From a virus, in the IMG/VR virus record IMGVR_UViG_3300025668_000745, positions 1-64,000 of that record: 64,000 nucleotides of DNA; one strand, given 5' to 3'. Positions 45,738-54,349 of this stretch are shown here, one piece after another. The number at the start of each line of letters is the position of its first letter. Position 1 is the first letter of the stretch. The position numbers and the translations under genes were made by a program. Under the pieces are notes generated by a model. It ran no database searches. It was given only the letters and a program-made list of their open reading frames with translations, and was not told the DNA's origin.

Positions 45738-46450
45738 TATACGTAGGCGGCGACAGCTATGCATATGGATCAGAATTATTAGATATATCAAATCGTTTTG
45801 GTGATATTGTATCAGATGCTATGGGAACAACAAATCAAAACGATGCAATAGGCGGCGCAAGTAATCAAAGAATTTACCGTAAATTTTTTGAAGCGTTTGA
45901 TCCTAATAAATTTTCACATGTAATTTTAGGATGGACTGGCCTAAACAGATTTGAACATTATTCTGTCTTTGATCAAGATTATGACGGTTATAGAAGAATA
46001 ACTGCACATCGATTACTTCCTTCTAACAAACATGAAGATTACATAGATGAAAAACTTAGAAAAAGAATCGCAAAATTGCGAGATGATGTAAAGGTATCTA
46101 AAGAAAATAAAGTATTATTGCAGTACATGGCTAATGTACGTACTGACAGAGTTATACATGCTGAAATTTTAAATATGATACTGCAAGTACAAAGGATGTG
46201 TAAATATACTGACACAAAATTATGCATGTTTTTTGGAGTACAGAATAATATCATAAAATTCAATGAATTAATAACAGATCATTTAATGTACAATAGTGTA
46301 GACTGGAATGATACATGGCTTTATCAACCAGATTATTCTTTACAGGAATGTATGAATGATTTAAAATTACCAATAGGCCCAGGGAAACACTTTTTAGAAG
46401 AAGGCCATCAAGTTGCTGCTGACAAAATATTGGAGCATTTTAGTGTCTGA
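45734..46450 (+). CDS. SGNH-like protein 3 (catalytic Asp apparently missing)
   Basis: A 238-residue protein. MIYVGGDSYAYG places Ser8 in block I, GGASNQR is block II, and the C-terminal PIGPGKHFLEEGH provides His219. The usual block V Asp three residues before His is replaced by Pro/Gly. It is nearly the same design as SGNH protein 4 (MIYVGGDSYTYG), its likely duplicate. A Ser-His dyad can still work in some SGNH enzymes; otherwise this is a binding protein. Confidence 0.68.
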   Translation: MIYVGGDSYAYGSELLDISNRFGDIVSDAMGTTNQNDAIGGASNQRIYRKFFEAFDPNKFSHVILGWTGLNRFEHYSVFDQDYDGYRRITAHRLLPSNKHEDYIDEKLRKRIAKLRDDVKVSKENKVLLQYMANVRTDRVIHAEILNMILQVQRMCKYTDTKLCMFFGVQNNIIKFNELITDHLMYNSVDWNDTWLYQPDYSLQECMNDLKLPIGPGKHFLEEGHQVAADKILEHFSV

Positions 46451-47078
46451 TAAATGTTTTCAACTTTCAATCTCAACGTATTGTCAAGCTAAATGTCGTA
46501 GTTGCTTACGTACCAATAGCGAAACAGGTGAGCCGGAAGATTGGCTTACGCCTACACATATGAGCGTAGAAGCAGTACAAAATTTAGTATCTGGCGATTA
46601 TTTTAAAAAGAACAAACTGGGATATTTACTTCTTTGCGGAGAATTAGGTGATCCAATGATGCATCCTAATATAGATAAAATTTTAGATATTACTCTTGCT
46701 GTTGTTCCTCGAGTAGAACTTTCGACAAACGGCGGCCTGCGTCAACCAGAATGGTATGCAAAGACAGCGCAAAAATATGGAAGTCGTATTCATATTAAAT
46801 GGGCAATAGACGGCACTGACCATGAGACAAATTGGAAATATAGAGAAGGTGTTGACTATTATCGAGCAATGGATAATATGAAAGCATGGATTGAAAACGG
46901 TGGTAACGGTGATTGGCATTATTTAATTTTTGAGTGGAACTGGAAACAAGTAAAAACAGCTAAACAAATAGCTAAAGATATAGGGATTGAAATACTATTT
47001 AAAATAAACAACAGGCCGTTTGGGTTAATTGATCCACTTCATAAACGTAAAGTAATGGAGGAATTGACCAATGGCTAA
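46443..47078 (+). CDS. Radical SAM protein 2, core only (split enzyme)
   Basis: A 211-residue protein from GTG at 46443. GGAG lies seven bases upstream, and GTGTCTGA repeats the 8-base stop/start overlap seen elsewhere; a TTG at 46413 is in frame but less likely. The cluster motif is C14-QAK-C18-RS-C21. CGELGDPMMHP and WAIDG place it in the same 'GDP' type as proteins 1 and 9. The core ends where those two continue into a cysteine domain. That missing domain is encoded by the next gene, so the two products probably associate. Confidence 0.86.
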   Translation: MSDKCFQLSISTYCQAKCRSCLRTNSETGEPEDWLTPTHMSVEAVQNLVSGDYFKKNKLGYLLLCGELGDPMMHPNIDKILDITLAVVPRVELSTNGGLRQPEWYAKTAQKYGSRIHIKWAIDGTDHETNWKYREGVDYYRAMDNMKAWIENGGNGDWHYLIFEWNWKQVKTAKQIAKDIGIEILFKINNRPFGLIDPLHKRKVMEELTNG

Positions 47079-47463
47079 ACAGCAAAAGATTATGTGTATG
47101 TTTCATGATGGCGCTCGAAGTGAATACGATATAACTGTTGACGGTAGAGTGTGGCCGTGTTGTAAATTTGTAAATGTAATAACAAAGATCGAAGCCGGAT
47201 TGCAAAAAAAAGGTGCTCTTGACGGAGACGACTATTTTTTTAAATTACAAAAAGATGACCCTAATTGGAATAGTTTAGAACATCATTCATTAGACGAAAT
47301 ATTAGATCATGATTATTTTTCTACATATGTAAACAATGAAGGATGGGAAAGTGGAAACACCAGCGTATTGTGTAAAAAACGATGTACGGCAAATATGCAC
47401 CAAGACGGAACTTATACATATGTAGCAGATACAAGTAACAAAATACATAAGAGGATAAAATAA
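47071..47463 (+). CDS. Stand-alone SPASM-like cysteine domain, partner of radical SAM protein 2
   Basis: A 130-residue protein with C9 (IMCMF), VDGRVWPCCKF and CKKRC, the same order as the C-terminal cysteine domain of radical SAM protein 9 (ECEW, YTGRVWQCCYF, CSKFCG). HHSLDEILDHDYFST also matches HRTLSNILGHDFFTT in that protein. It lacks a CxxxCxxC core. It has its own strong GGAGG ribosome site and an 8-base overlap (ATGGCTAA) with the core gene, so the split looks like a stable two-gene arrangement rather than a sequencing error. Expected role: hold the auxiliary Fe-S cluster and help bind substrate. Confidence 0.82.
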   Translation: MAKQQKIMCMFHDGARSEYDITVDGRVWPCCKFVNVITKIEAGLQKKGALDGDDYFFKLQKDDPNWNSLEHHSLDEILDHDYFSTYVNNEGWESGNTSVLCKKRCTANMHQDGTYTYVADTSNKIHKRIK

Positions 47464-47464
47464 A

Positions 47465-48214
47465 ATGATATATGTAGGCGGGGACAGTTATACATACGGA
47501 ATTGAATTAAATAATCCTCTGAAAGGTCGATATTCTTTTTTGATGCAACAAAAATTAAAAATGTCTGTAGTAAATGATTCTTGGGGCGGAGCAAGTAATG
47601 ACAGGATAGCCAGAAAATTTTTAGAGTTTATGAGCGGTCATAAAGTAAAACCTGACTTGGTGTTTATTATGTGGGCTCCTATTACAAGATCAGAGCAGTA
47701 TGCTCCTGAGGAGGATATGTGGGAGGAAAGAGACGGATTTAGACAAGTAAGATCGCCTGATATTTTTTTACCTGCCAAAGGTAAGCCGACAAAAAAACAA
47801 CTACACTGGCGCCGATCTCTTAGTCAGTTAAGTGCTACGCAAAAATGGTGGCTTAATATATTTGACCAAAAAGGAGCAATTGATAGTTATATTAGAAATA
47901 TAATGATAGTTCAAACTGTTTGTCGTGCAGGAAATATACCGTTTATTATGACTAATTGTAATTCTTCAATGACACTCAAACAACTTGATGATTTTGTAAG
48001 TCGTAATAGAAAAGTAGAAAACTACACACAACAACGAGTAAATCTCATTGATAGTAGTAACTGGTTATTTGATAAAACATGGTCTTTTGCTGAATGGGCA
48101 AAAGATAACGAATATCCAATAGGTCCACAACATCATCCGTTAGAGGAAGCACATATAAACTTTGCTAATATATTAACAGACAAAGTTAAGGAGAGATTAA
48201 ATGCCTCCGATTAA
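47465..48214 (+). CDS. SGNH-like protein 4 (catalytic Asp apparently missing)
   Basis: A 249-residue paralogue of SGNH 3: MIYVGGDSYTYG with Ser8, WGGASNDRIARKF matching GGASNQRIYRKF, and PIGPQHHPLEEAH with His224 aligned to His219 of protein 3. Again no Asp precedes the His at the usual place. It closes the second radical-SAM/SGNH pair. No signal peptide or membrane segment. Its end overlaps the next radical-SAM gene by 14 bases. Confidence 0.68.
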   Translation: MIYVGGDSYTYGIELNNPLKGRYSFLMQQKLKMSVVNDSWGGASNDRIARKFLEFMSGHKVKPDLVFIMWAPITRSEQYAPEEDMWEERDGFRQVRSPDIFLPAKGKPTKKQLHWRRSLSQLSATQKWWLNIFDQKGAIDSYIRNIMIVQTVCRAGNIPFIMTNCNSSMTLKQLDDFVSRNRKVENYTQQRVNLIDSSNWLFDKTWSFAEWAKDNEYPIGPQHHPLEEAHINFANILTDKVKERLNASD

Positions 48215-49415
48215 ATGCTTCTTTGCAAAAAATGCAATTAATTACAAGCCCAATGATAGAATAACTGCGTGTCCCAGAGGTCACGGATCTTTGGCTAAAA
48301 TTAGTGACTCGGTAAAACCAAGTGATTTTTTAAATAACGAAGGATTTAGAAATCTTAGGAAAACTTTACAAGATGGTGAATGGGATACATCGCATTGTGA
48401 TACTTGTATGGAAAGAGAACAACGAAATATCACAAGTATGCGTCAAAACATTAACTCTGAATTTAATCCTAACACTAAAATTAATGCAAACGGCAAAGTG
48501 CGTTATAGAGAATTAAAATTTATAGAGCTTAGATTCAGTAATACTTGTAACTTATGCTGTTTGCATTGTGGCCCCGATTACAGCAGTCAATGGGCATCAC
48601 TTATAAAAAATAATCCCTTACAAAAAGATGACGTTGCTCATAATATTAGAGGATGGGTTAATCCGAGTAAAAATACAAATTGGACAAGTAAGCAAGTAAG
48701 AGACTTTGTAGAAGACTTAAATAGAAACTTTCCAAATGTTGAAAGATTTGATATTGCCGGCGGCGAGCCATTGTATCAAAAACAATTTTGGCTATTTTTA
48801 GATTTAATAAAAGACCATCCTAACATAAAACGTATGACTATTAGTATTACTTCTAACTTTAATGTTGACATTAATTATAAAGATTTTGCTAAAAAACTTA
48901 ATAAATTTAAATGTGCAAATGTGCGAATAAGTTTAGATGCTGGAAAAAACTTGTACGATTATTTTAGAGGCGGCAGCTGGGAAAAAGTAGAAGACAATAT
49001 AAAACAGTTTAACAAAACCAGAAGGAATACACAATTAGAGGTTACAAATACAATCGGAGTTCATCAAATTTTAGATCTTGAGGATGTAATTGTAAGTATG
49101 TTAGAACTTCCGGTTGACAAGTTACATCATAGTATTATACAATATCCTGACTATTTAAGTCCGCACGTATTTGAATCTAATAATCAAAGAGTCATTGATG
49201 AAATTGATAGGGCTAAAGCAGCAATTAATTGTTATAAAAGTGATATAAAATACGTTAGCGCTCATAGAATGATTAAATCACTTGAAAAGGAGTATAGTAA
49301 CTCAAAGTATAAATCTACTTTACTAAAAAGTTTTCAATACTATACTAATAAAATGGATAAAATTAAAAATACAAATTTTGAATCAGTGTTTGGATATAAA
49401 ATAGATGAACTCTAA
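48201..49415 (+). CDS. Radical SAM protein 3 (divergent N-terminal twitch type)
   Basis: A 404-residue protein. The N-terminal cysteine domain has C6, TACPRG (C24) and C66-DT-C69, a reduced version of the FC...CC...CxxC pattern in the following genes. The core motif is C116-NLC-C120-LH-C123, with GGEP (IAGGEPLYQ) and SLDAG strands. The C-terminal 120 residues are helical without clustered cysteines, so any auxiliary cluster must be in the N-terminal domain. AAGGAGAG precedes the ATG. I link it to the family NCBI calls twitch domain-containing radical SAM proteins; substrates of that family are not established to my knowledge. Confidence 0.87.
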   Translation: MPPIKCFFAKNAINYKPNDRITACPRGHGSLAKISDSVKPSDFLNNEGFRNLRKTLQDGEWDTSHCDTCMEREQRNITSMRQNINSEFNPNTKINANGKVRYRELKFIELRFSNTCNLCCLHCGPDYSSQWASLIKNNPLQKDDVAHNIRGWVNPSKNTNWTSKQVRDFVEDLNRNFPNVERFDIAGGEPLYQKQFWLFLDLIKDHPNIKRMTISITSNFNVDINYKDFAKKLNKFKCANVRISLDAGKNLYDYFRGGSWEKVEDNIKQFNKTRRNTQLEVTNTIGVHQILDLEDVIVSMLELPVDKLHHSIIQYPDYLSPHVFESNNQRVIDEIDRAKAAINCYKSDIKYVSAHRMIKSLEKEYSNSKYKSTLLKSFQYYTNKMDKIKNTNFESVFGYKIDEL

Positions 49416-50499
49416 CTATTGTGTCCTTCCTTTTGTTCATAGTTGTACAAATGTAGGCGGCAGAAATAAACCTTGCTGTAGATTTTCTGACCAAAGTTAT
49501 AACGATCAAGTTAGTCCGTTAGATTATTTCAATGGAGATAAGATAAATTTACTTAGAAATAAAATGCTTAACGGAGAAATAATAAAAGGATGCGACAAGT
49601 GTCACGCAGAAGAGTCGTTAGGTAAACAAAGTTATAGGCAACGGTCAAACAATCAATATAAAGAATATATTGACAAACAACCTACTTTAAAATTTATCGA
49701 AATTGGACTAAGCAATGCCTGTAATTTTGGATGTGTAACTTGTGATGCAGCATATAGCACAACTTGGTGGCAGGATATTGATGATGTAAATGCTATAGGC
49801 GCTAATAAAGCAAAACCTAATCAAAAAGTTGTATACACAGATAGTAAGTTTAATGACTTTTCTAATATAGATAGAATAAAAATATTAGGCGGCGAACCAT
49901 TTATGGAGCCGAGAAACTTAGAGTTTTTAAAAAAATGTAATTTAAAAAATATCGAATTAGAACTTGTTACAAATGGTAGCATTTTGCCAAACAATGAGTG
50001 GCAAGAAATATTGCAACAACTAAAATATGTAAACTTAGATATAAGTTTAGACGGCCATGGTGAAATTGCCGAGTATGTGCGTTATGGAACAAACTGGAAA
50101 AAATTAGAATCTAATATTAATTGGTGGAAACAGTGGTGGAGCAATAATAACAATATCACTATAAAAAGTCATTTTGTAGTTCATGCTCTAAATGCATTTG
50201 ATTTACATAATTATTTAGAATGGCAAAAAAAGTTTAAATGGAAAACTACGTTTGATATACTACAAATGCCAGAATATTTAAATATTAAAATTCTGCCAAC
50301 AGAAATGAAGAAAGAAATTTTAGAAAAGGTAGATATTAAGAATGTTACAAACTATTTAACTAAGCATATGAACATTTTTGACAAGGACCAGTGTAGTCTG
50401 CTAACTAACTATGTTAGTGTTTTAAATAAAAAACGTAATCATGACTTACAACAAATTAACAAACTAATGGATAGACTTAATGAAGCAACCAACAGATAG
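49405..50499 (+). CDS. Radical SAM protein 4 (N-terminal twitch type)
   Basis: A 364-residue protein, the shortest of the type. The twitch domain has YCVLPFVH (C6), KPCC (C24, C25) and C63-DK-C66-HAEE; the core has C106-NFG-C110-VT-C113, LGGEPFMEP, LVTNGS and SLDGH. The order, twitch before core, is the reverse of SPASM enzymes. The gene overlaps the previous one by 11 bases and the next by 20. The core and all cluster ligands look intact. Confidence 0.88.
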   Translation: MNSNYCVLPFVHSCTNVGGRNKPCCRFSDQSYNDQVSPLDYFNGDKINLLRNKMLNGEIIKGCDKCHAEESLGKQSYRQRSNNQYKEYIDKQPTLKFIEIGLSNACNFGCVTCDAAYSTTWWQDIDDVNAIGANKAKPNQKVVYTDSKFNDFSNIDRIKILGGEPFMEPRNLEFLKKCNLKNIELELVTNGSILPNNEWQEILQQLKYVNLDISLDGHGEIAEYVRYGTNWKKLESNINWWKQWWSNNNNITIKSHFVVHALNAFDLHNYLEWQKKFKWKTTFDILQMPEYLNIKILPTEMKKEILEKVDIKNVTNYLTKHMNIFDKDQCSLLTNYVSVLNKKRNHDLQQINKLMDRLNEATNR

Positions 50500-51724
50500 T
50501 AAAACTTTTTGTATTTTACCTTGGATACATGTGAATGGTAGTGTCGGCGGAGGTTATCGACCATGCTGTAATAGTGAAAGTTATTTTGATTTTAAAGACG
50601 ACAACAACAGTATCAAACAAGCGTTTGAAAGCAACAGTATGGACGAAATCCGCCAGTTTATGCAGCAGGAAAAAGAACATCCTGCATGTGAAGTTTGCTA
50701 TTCAAGAGAGCGCAATAATGGATTAAGTTTTCGACATACATACACAGTTGATAAGTTTAAAGAATTTGTAGATCCGAATGCAGACGAAAAAATAAAATAT
50801 TTAGACTTACGTTTTGATAACACTTGTAATCTTGCTTGTAGAATGTGTGATCCAAGTAGTAGTAATCAGTTATATAGTAGTATCGAATGGTATAGGCAAG
50901 AGGATAAACCACTACCAGAACACTGGAAAGGGTTTACTAATTATAAACAAAAAGATCAAACACAGATTAGTGCAAATCGTAAAGACTATGTAATAGAATT
51001 ATTACCGGGTATAGAAGTTTTAAAAGTAACTGGCGGCGAACCTTTTATTAGCAAGGATTTTTTAGAAGTATTAGATCATGCAATTGAAAATGATTATGCA
51101 AAAAATATTAGATTGCTAATAACTACAAATGGCACTAAGTTTGTAAAGGCAGTTTTACAACGTCTTAAACATTTTAAGGGCGTTGACATGAATGTAAGTG
51201 TTGACGGAACCAGTCATGTGTATGACTATGTTAGATATCCTTTTACATGGAATAAATGGAATGATAGATTCTTAGAGTTTTTAAATTTTGCTGATGAAAA
51301 CGAAATGTATAAAAACAAATACTTTCGAATTCGAACAAGTACAGTTGTTACAATGTACAATTGGTTGAATTGTCCAGAGCTATATACACATTTGAAATCT
51401 TATACTGAACAATTTCCGTGGTTAATTAATAAAAATTATATACCACGTATAGATTTTAATTTAAATCTGCGCCCAAAAGATAGTGAAATGTCGGCCAAGT
51501 GGTTACCTAATAACATTTTAGATAAGGGTTTAGAGTTATGGCAGCACACTGATTGTAGACAATATAAAGAATTTGAAAAGTATGTAGTTAATGCAAAAAA
51601 ACTAAGTTCAGACGATAAAAATCTTTATCGAGAAAAAATTAAATACACTACTACGACATTAGACAAACAGCGGAAACAAACTTTTGCTGTATTAGATAGC
51701 GAGATTGTTAAATGGCTAAAATAG
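50480..51724 (+). CDS. Radical SAM protein 5 (N-terminal twitch type)
   Basis: A 414-residue protein. Twitch: FCILPWIH (C11), YRPCC (C29, C30), C70-EV-C73. Core: C116-NLA-C120-RM-C123, then TGGEPF, TTNGT and SVDGT. YVRYPFTWNKW after the SVDG strand is shared with radical SAM proteins 10 and 11 (YIRYPSVWS, YQRWPLKW), suggesting a similar substrate pocket. The C-terminal helical region is about 100 residues. It overlaps both neighbours, so the operon is continuous here. Confidence 0.9.
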   Translation: MKQPTDSKTFCILPWIHVNGSVGGGYRPCCNSESYFDFKDDNNSIKQAFESNSMDEIRQFMQQEKEHPACEVCYSRERNNGLSFRHTYTVDKFKEFVDPNADEKIKYLDLRFDNTCNLACRMCDPSSSNQLYSSIEWYRQEDKPLPEHWKGFTNYKQKDQTQISANRKDYVIELLPGIEVLKVTGGEPFISKDFLEVLDHAIENDYAKNIRLLITTNGTKFVKAVLQRLKHFKGVDMNVSVDGTSHVYDYVRYPFTWNKWNDRFLEFLNFADENEMYKNKYFRIRTSTVVTMYNWLNCPELYTHLKSYTEQFPWLINKNYIPRIDFNLNLRPKDSEMSAKWLPNNILDKGLELWQHTDCRQYKEFEKYVVNAKKLSSDDKNLYREKIKYTTTTLDKQRKQTFAVLDSEIVKWLK

Positions 51725-53115
51725 ATAAAAAAGAAGCAGAGCGTTTAGAAAGTTTAGTACCAAATAAAAAGTTTTGTCCTGCTCCCTTTATGCATACATA
51801 TATAAATTCAAATAATAGAGGATATAAACTTTGCTGTATGAGTCATATTGTTGGTCGTTGGGATACTGAACAAAGTCTTAAAGAACAACACGAAGAATTT
51901 TGGACTGGTGAAACTATGCAAAGTATTCGCCAAGATTTTCTTGATGGCAAAATGCCAGAATCGTGTGAGTGGTGGTGCGGTCGTTGGGAAAAAGAAGGTA
52001 TATATCATAAGAGTGATAGATTAGATTTTATAAAACGCTACGAATTAGAATTAAAAGCAGGATTTACAGAAATAAATTGGGACATAACTCATGGTACTCT
52101 TGAATTCCAGAAGCCAGTTGATATTGATTTACGACCAAGTAAAATGTGTAATTTAAAATGTCGTAGCTGTAATAGTCTTTGGTCCGATAAGATTGAACAA
52201 GAAGTACTTGCTAATCCAGAAATACAAGGATGGAGCCATTGGGACATGGTAACACAAAGCCCTAATGCTATGCGTAAAGCAAAACAGATTGATTACTCAG
52301 ATCCTAAGTTTGATGTTGTTAGTAATTTAGACTTTTCAAATGTATTTCGTTTAAAAATGAGCGGAGGGGAAACGTTAGTTGATCCAAGAGTTTATAATAT
52401 TATGAAAAAACTTGTTGATAGTGGCGAAGCAAAGAATGTACGTCTTCATCAAATTACAAACTGTACCAGCCTTCCAAGCAGAATATACGATTTACTGGCA
52501 CAGTTCAAAGAAGTTAGTTTCAATATTAGTGTAGATGGCGTAAAAGAAACAGATGAATTTTTACGTGACGGGACCAGATGGGATCGAAAACAAAAAGTAT
52601 TTGATAAAATCTTTACATTACCTAATTTAAAATGGGCTGGCATAATGCATGTCTTCCAACCTGTTAGCGCATTTCAAGTAAAGCGTAATGTAGAATGGTT
52701 TTTAGAAGGATACAGAAAATATACAAAACAACATAACGGTGTTACTTTTAATCCTATTGTTGATCCTTGGTATCTAAGTGTAAGTTGGTTAGATGAAGAT
52801 CATAAAGAGTACATAAGACAGCAAGTAAAAGAATGTATAACAGAATTTAATATGTGTAAACAAGAACAACAATGGTTTGATCTGTTACATAGTGAATTAG
52901 ATAAGACACAAACTGACGAGCGTCGAAAAAGATATGCAAATGATTATGTGCGAGCAGAGTTAGCATTGGATAAAATAAGAAATACAAGTTCTCTTACTAT
53001 AGAGCCTATGCTACAAAGATATTTTGATAGATACGATCCAAACAATGTTACACACGGTGACAAAACAGGAAGACCAGGAGCCCACTTTGATGGAAAACCA
53101 AAACCAACAGTCTAA
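51712..53115 (+). CDS. Radical SAM protein 6 (N-terminal twitch type)
   Basis: A 467-residue protein. Twitch: FCPAPFMH (C22), KLCC (C41, C42), C85-EWW-C89 (one residue longer than the usual CxxC). Core: C146-NLK-C150-RS-C153, MSGGET (Thr in place of Pro), QITNCTS and SVDGV. FLRDGTRWDRK follows. The last 40 residues form a Gly/Pro/Lys tail without clear fold, overlapping the next gene by 26 bases. Closest by pattern to protein 7 (CNLKCRMC). Confidence 0.89.
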   Translation: MAKIDKKEAERLESLVPNKKFCPAPFMHTYINSNNRGYKLCCMSHIVGRWDTEQSLKEQHEEFWTGETMQSIRQDFLDGKMPESCEWWCGRWEKEGIYHKSDRLDFIKRYELELKAGFTEINWDITHGTLEFQKPVDIDLRPSKMCNLKCRSCNSLWSDKIEQEVLANPEIQGWSHWDMVTQSPNAMRKAKQIDYSDPKFDVVSNLDFSNVFRLKMSGGETLVDPRVYNIMKKLVDSGEAKNVRLHQITNCTSLPSRIYDLLAQFKEVSFNISVDGVKETDEFLRDGTRWDRKQKVFDKIFTLPNLKWAGIMHVFQPVSAFQVKRNVEWFLEGYRKYTKQHNGVTFNPIVDPWYLSVSWLDEDHKEYIRQQVKECITEFNMCKQEQQWFDLLHSELDKTQTDERRKRYANDYVRAELALDKIRNTSSLTIEPMLQRYFDRYDPNNVTHGDKTGRPGAHFDGKPKPTV

Positions 53116-54349
53116 AAAGGTATTTTGTACAGCACCTTTTTTTAATTTATATTATAAGGGTAATAAGGATTATAATAAAATAATGCCTTGTTGTGAAGGT
53201 CGTTTGGGATCTTTAGGTAACTTTAGTCATTATGAAGAATATAGTAAAAGTAAATGGTTACGAAATATAAGAAAGAAAATGCTTAACAACGAACCTGCAG
53301 AAATATGTACTCGATGCGTATCTGTTGAAGAAGCTGGCGGGTTCAATGCAAGAGAACATTATAGAAATTTACTTGAAAAAATAGAATTTAGGACAAAGGA
53401 AAAAGTAGAGTTTAATTTTAAAAACGGGAACCAACACGGCCATCCGATGGCATTAGATTACAGAGGTAGTAATCTTTGTAATTTAAAATGCAGAATGTGT
53501 CATCAAGGAAGTAGTTCGGAAATTGCTAAAGAAATTAATAAAAATCAAGATCTGTATCGTCCAATGGGATACGGTAACGGAGTAAGTCATTTATATATTA
53601 ATAACAAACTGCCTAACGAGTTTATAGACGAGCTTAAATTAGACAACGTGTATAGATTTAAAATCTTAGGCGGCGAACCGTTAATGCAAGAAGATGTGTA
53701 CATAGGATTAGAAAAAATGGCACAGTTGCCACACAGGAAGGAAGTTGATATAAGTTTTACAACTAATGCAACTAACTTTCCAAAAAGATTCTATGACTTA
53801 ATTGGAAAATTTAGACGTATATTGATGCGAGTAAGTCTTGACGGTGTTGATGATGTATTTGAATATTGTAGATCAAACGGCAACTGGGACAAAATTATGA
53901 AAAATATAACTTCGTTGTCTGAGCGGGGGTATACACAAAATGAATTAGCTCTCGGTTTTAGTTTTGTTATACAATTTTATAATGTTTTTAGGATTTATGA
54001 TATAATGGAATGGTGTGCTAAATGGGAAGATGAACATCCTATAGAAACTTCGATATGGTCAATGCATACATTTTTTAGTCCAATTGAACAAAATCATTTA
54101 TCAACAGCAATGTGTACTACAGAAGATAGAGAATTTCTTAGACAAGAGCTTGACAGATTCCTTAAAGATTATGGACGTAGGTCCTGGTTTGATCGTGTAG
54201 AAAACATTATATTCAATTTTGATGAAAATAGAAATTTTGATAAAGAAAAAGCCAAAGAAACACTAATTGTATACAGTAAAAATTTAGATAAAATTAGAAA
54301 AACCAATTTACCAGATTTACATGAAAGATATAGCAAATATTATGAATGA
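53090..54349 (+). CDS. Radical SAM protein 7 (N-terminal twitch type)
   Basis: A 419-residue protein from the ATG at 53090, chosen because GGAG lies nine bases upstream and the twitch motif follows closely. An upstream in-frame alternative start at 53024 would only add sequence read from inside the previous gene. Twitch: FCTAPFF (C13), MPCC (C34, C35), C73-TR-C76. Core: C130-NLK-C134-RM-C137, LGGEPLMQ, TTNAT and SLDGV. The C-terminal region contains YNVFRIYDIMEW, in place of the VHALN/VTAYN strand of the others. Confidence 0.89.
   Translation: MENQNQQSKKVFCTAPFFNLYYKGNKDYNKIMPCCEGRLGSLGNFSHYEEYSKSKWLRNIRKKMLNNEPAEICTRCVSVEEAGGFNAREHYRNLLEKIEFRTKEKVEFNFKNGNQHGHPMALDYRGSNLCNLKCRMCHQGSSSEIAKEINKNQDLYRPMGYGNGVSHLYINNKLPNEFIDELKLDNVYRFKILGGEPLMQEDVYIGLEKMAQLPHRKEVDISFTTNATNFPKRFYDLIGKFRRILMRVSLDGVDDVFEYCRSNGNWDKIMKNITSLSERGYTQNELALGFSFVIQFYNVFRIYDIMEWCAKWEDEHPIETSIWSMHTFFSPIEQNHLSTAMCTTEDREFLRQELDRFLKDYGRRSWFDRVENIIFNFDENRNFDKEKAKETLIVYSKNLDKIRKTNLPDLHERYSKYYE

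Noticed and set aside
46413-46442. TTG start giving radical-SAM protein 2 ten more residues
   Set aside because: GTG at 46443 has GGAG seven bases upstream and matches the 8-base overlap used by its neighbours.
53024-53089. Longer N-terminus for radical-SAM protein 7
   Set aside because: The added 22 residues are read from inside the previous gene, and the ATG at 53090 has a GGAG site at a good distance.
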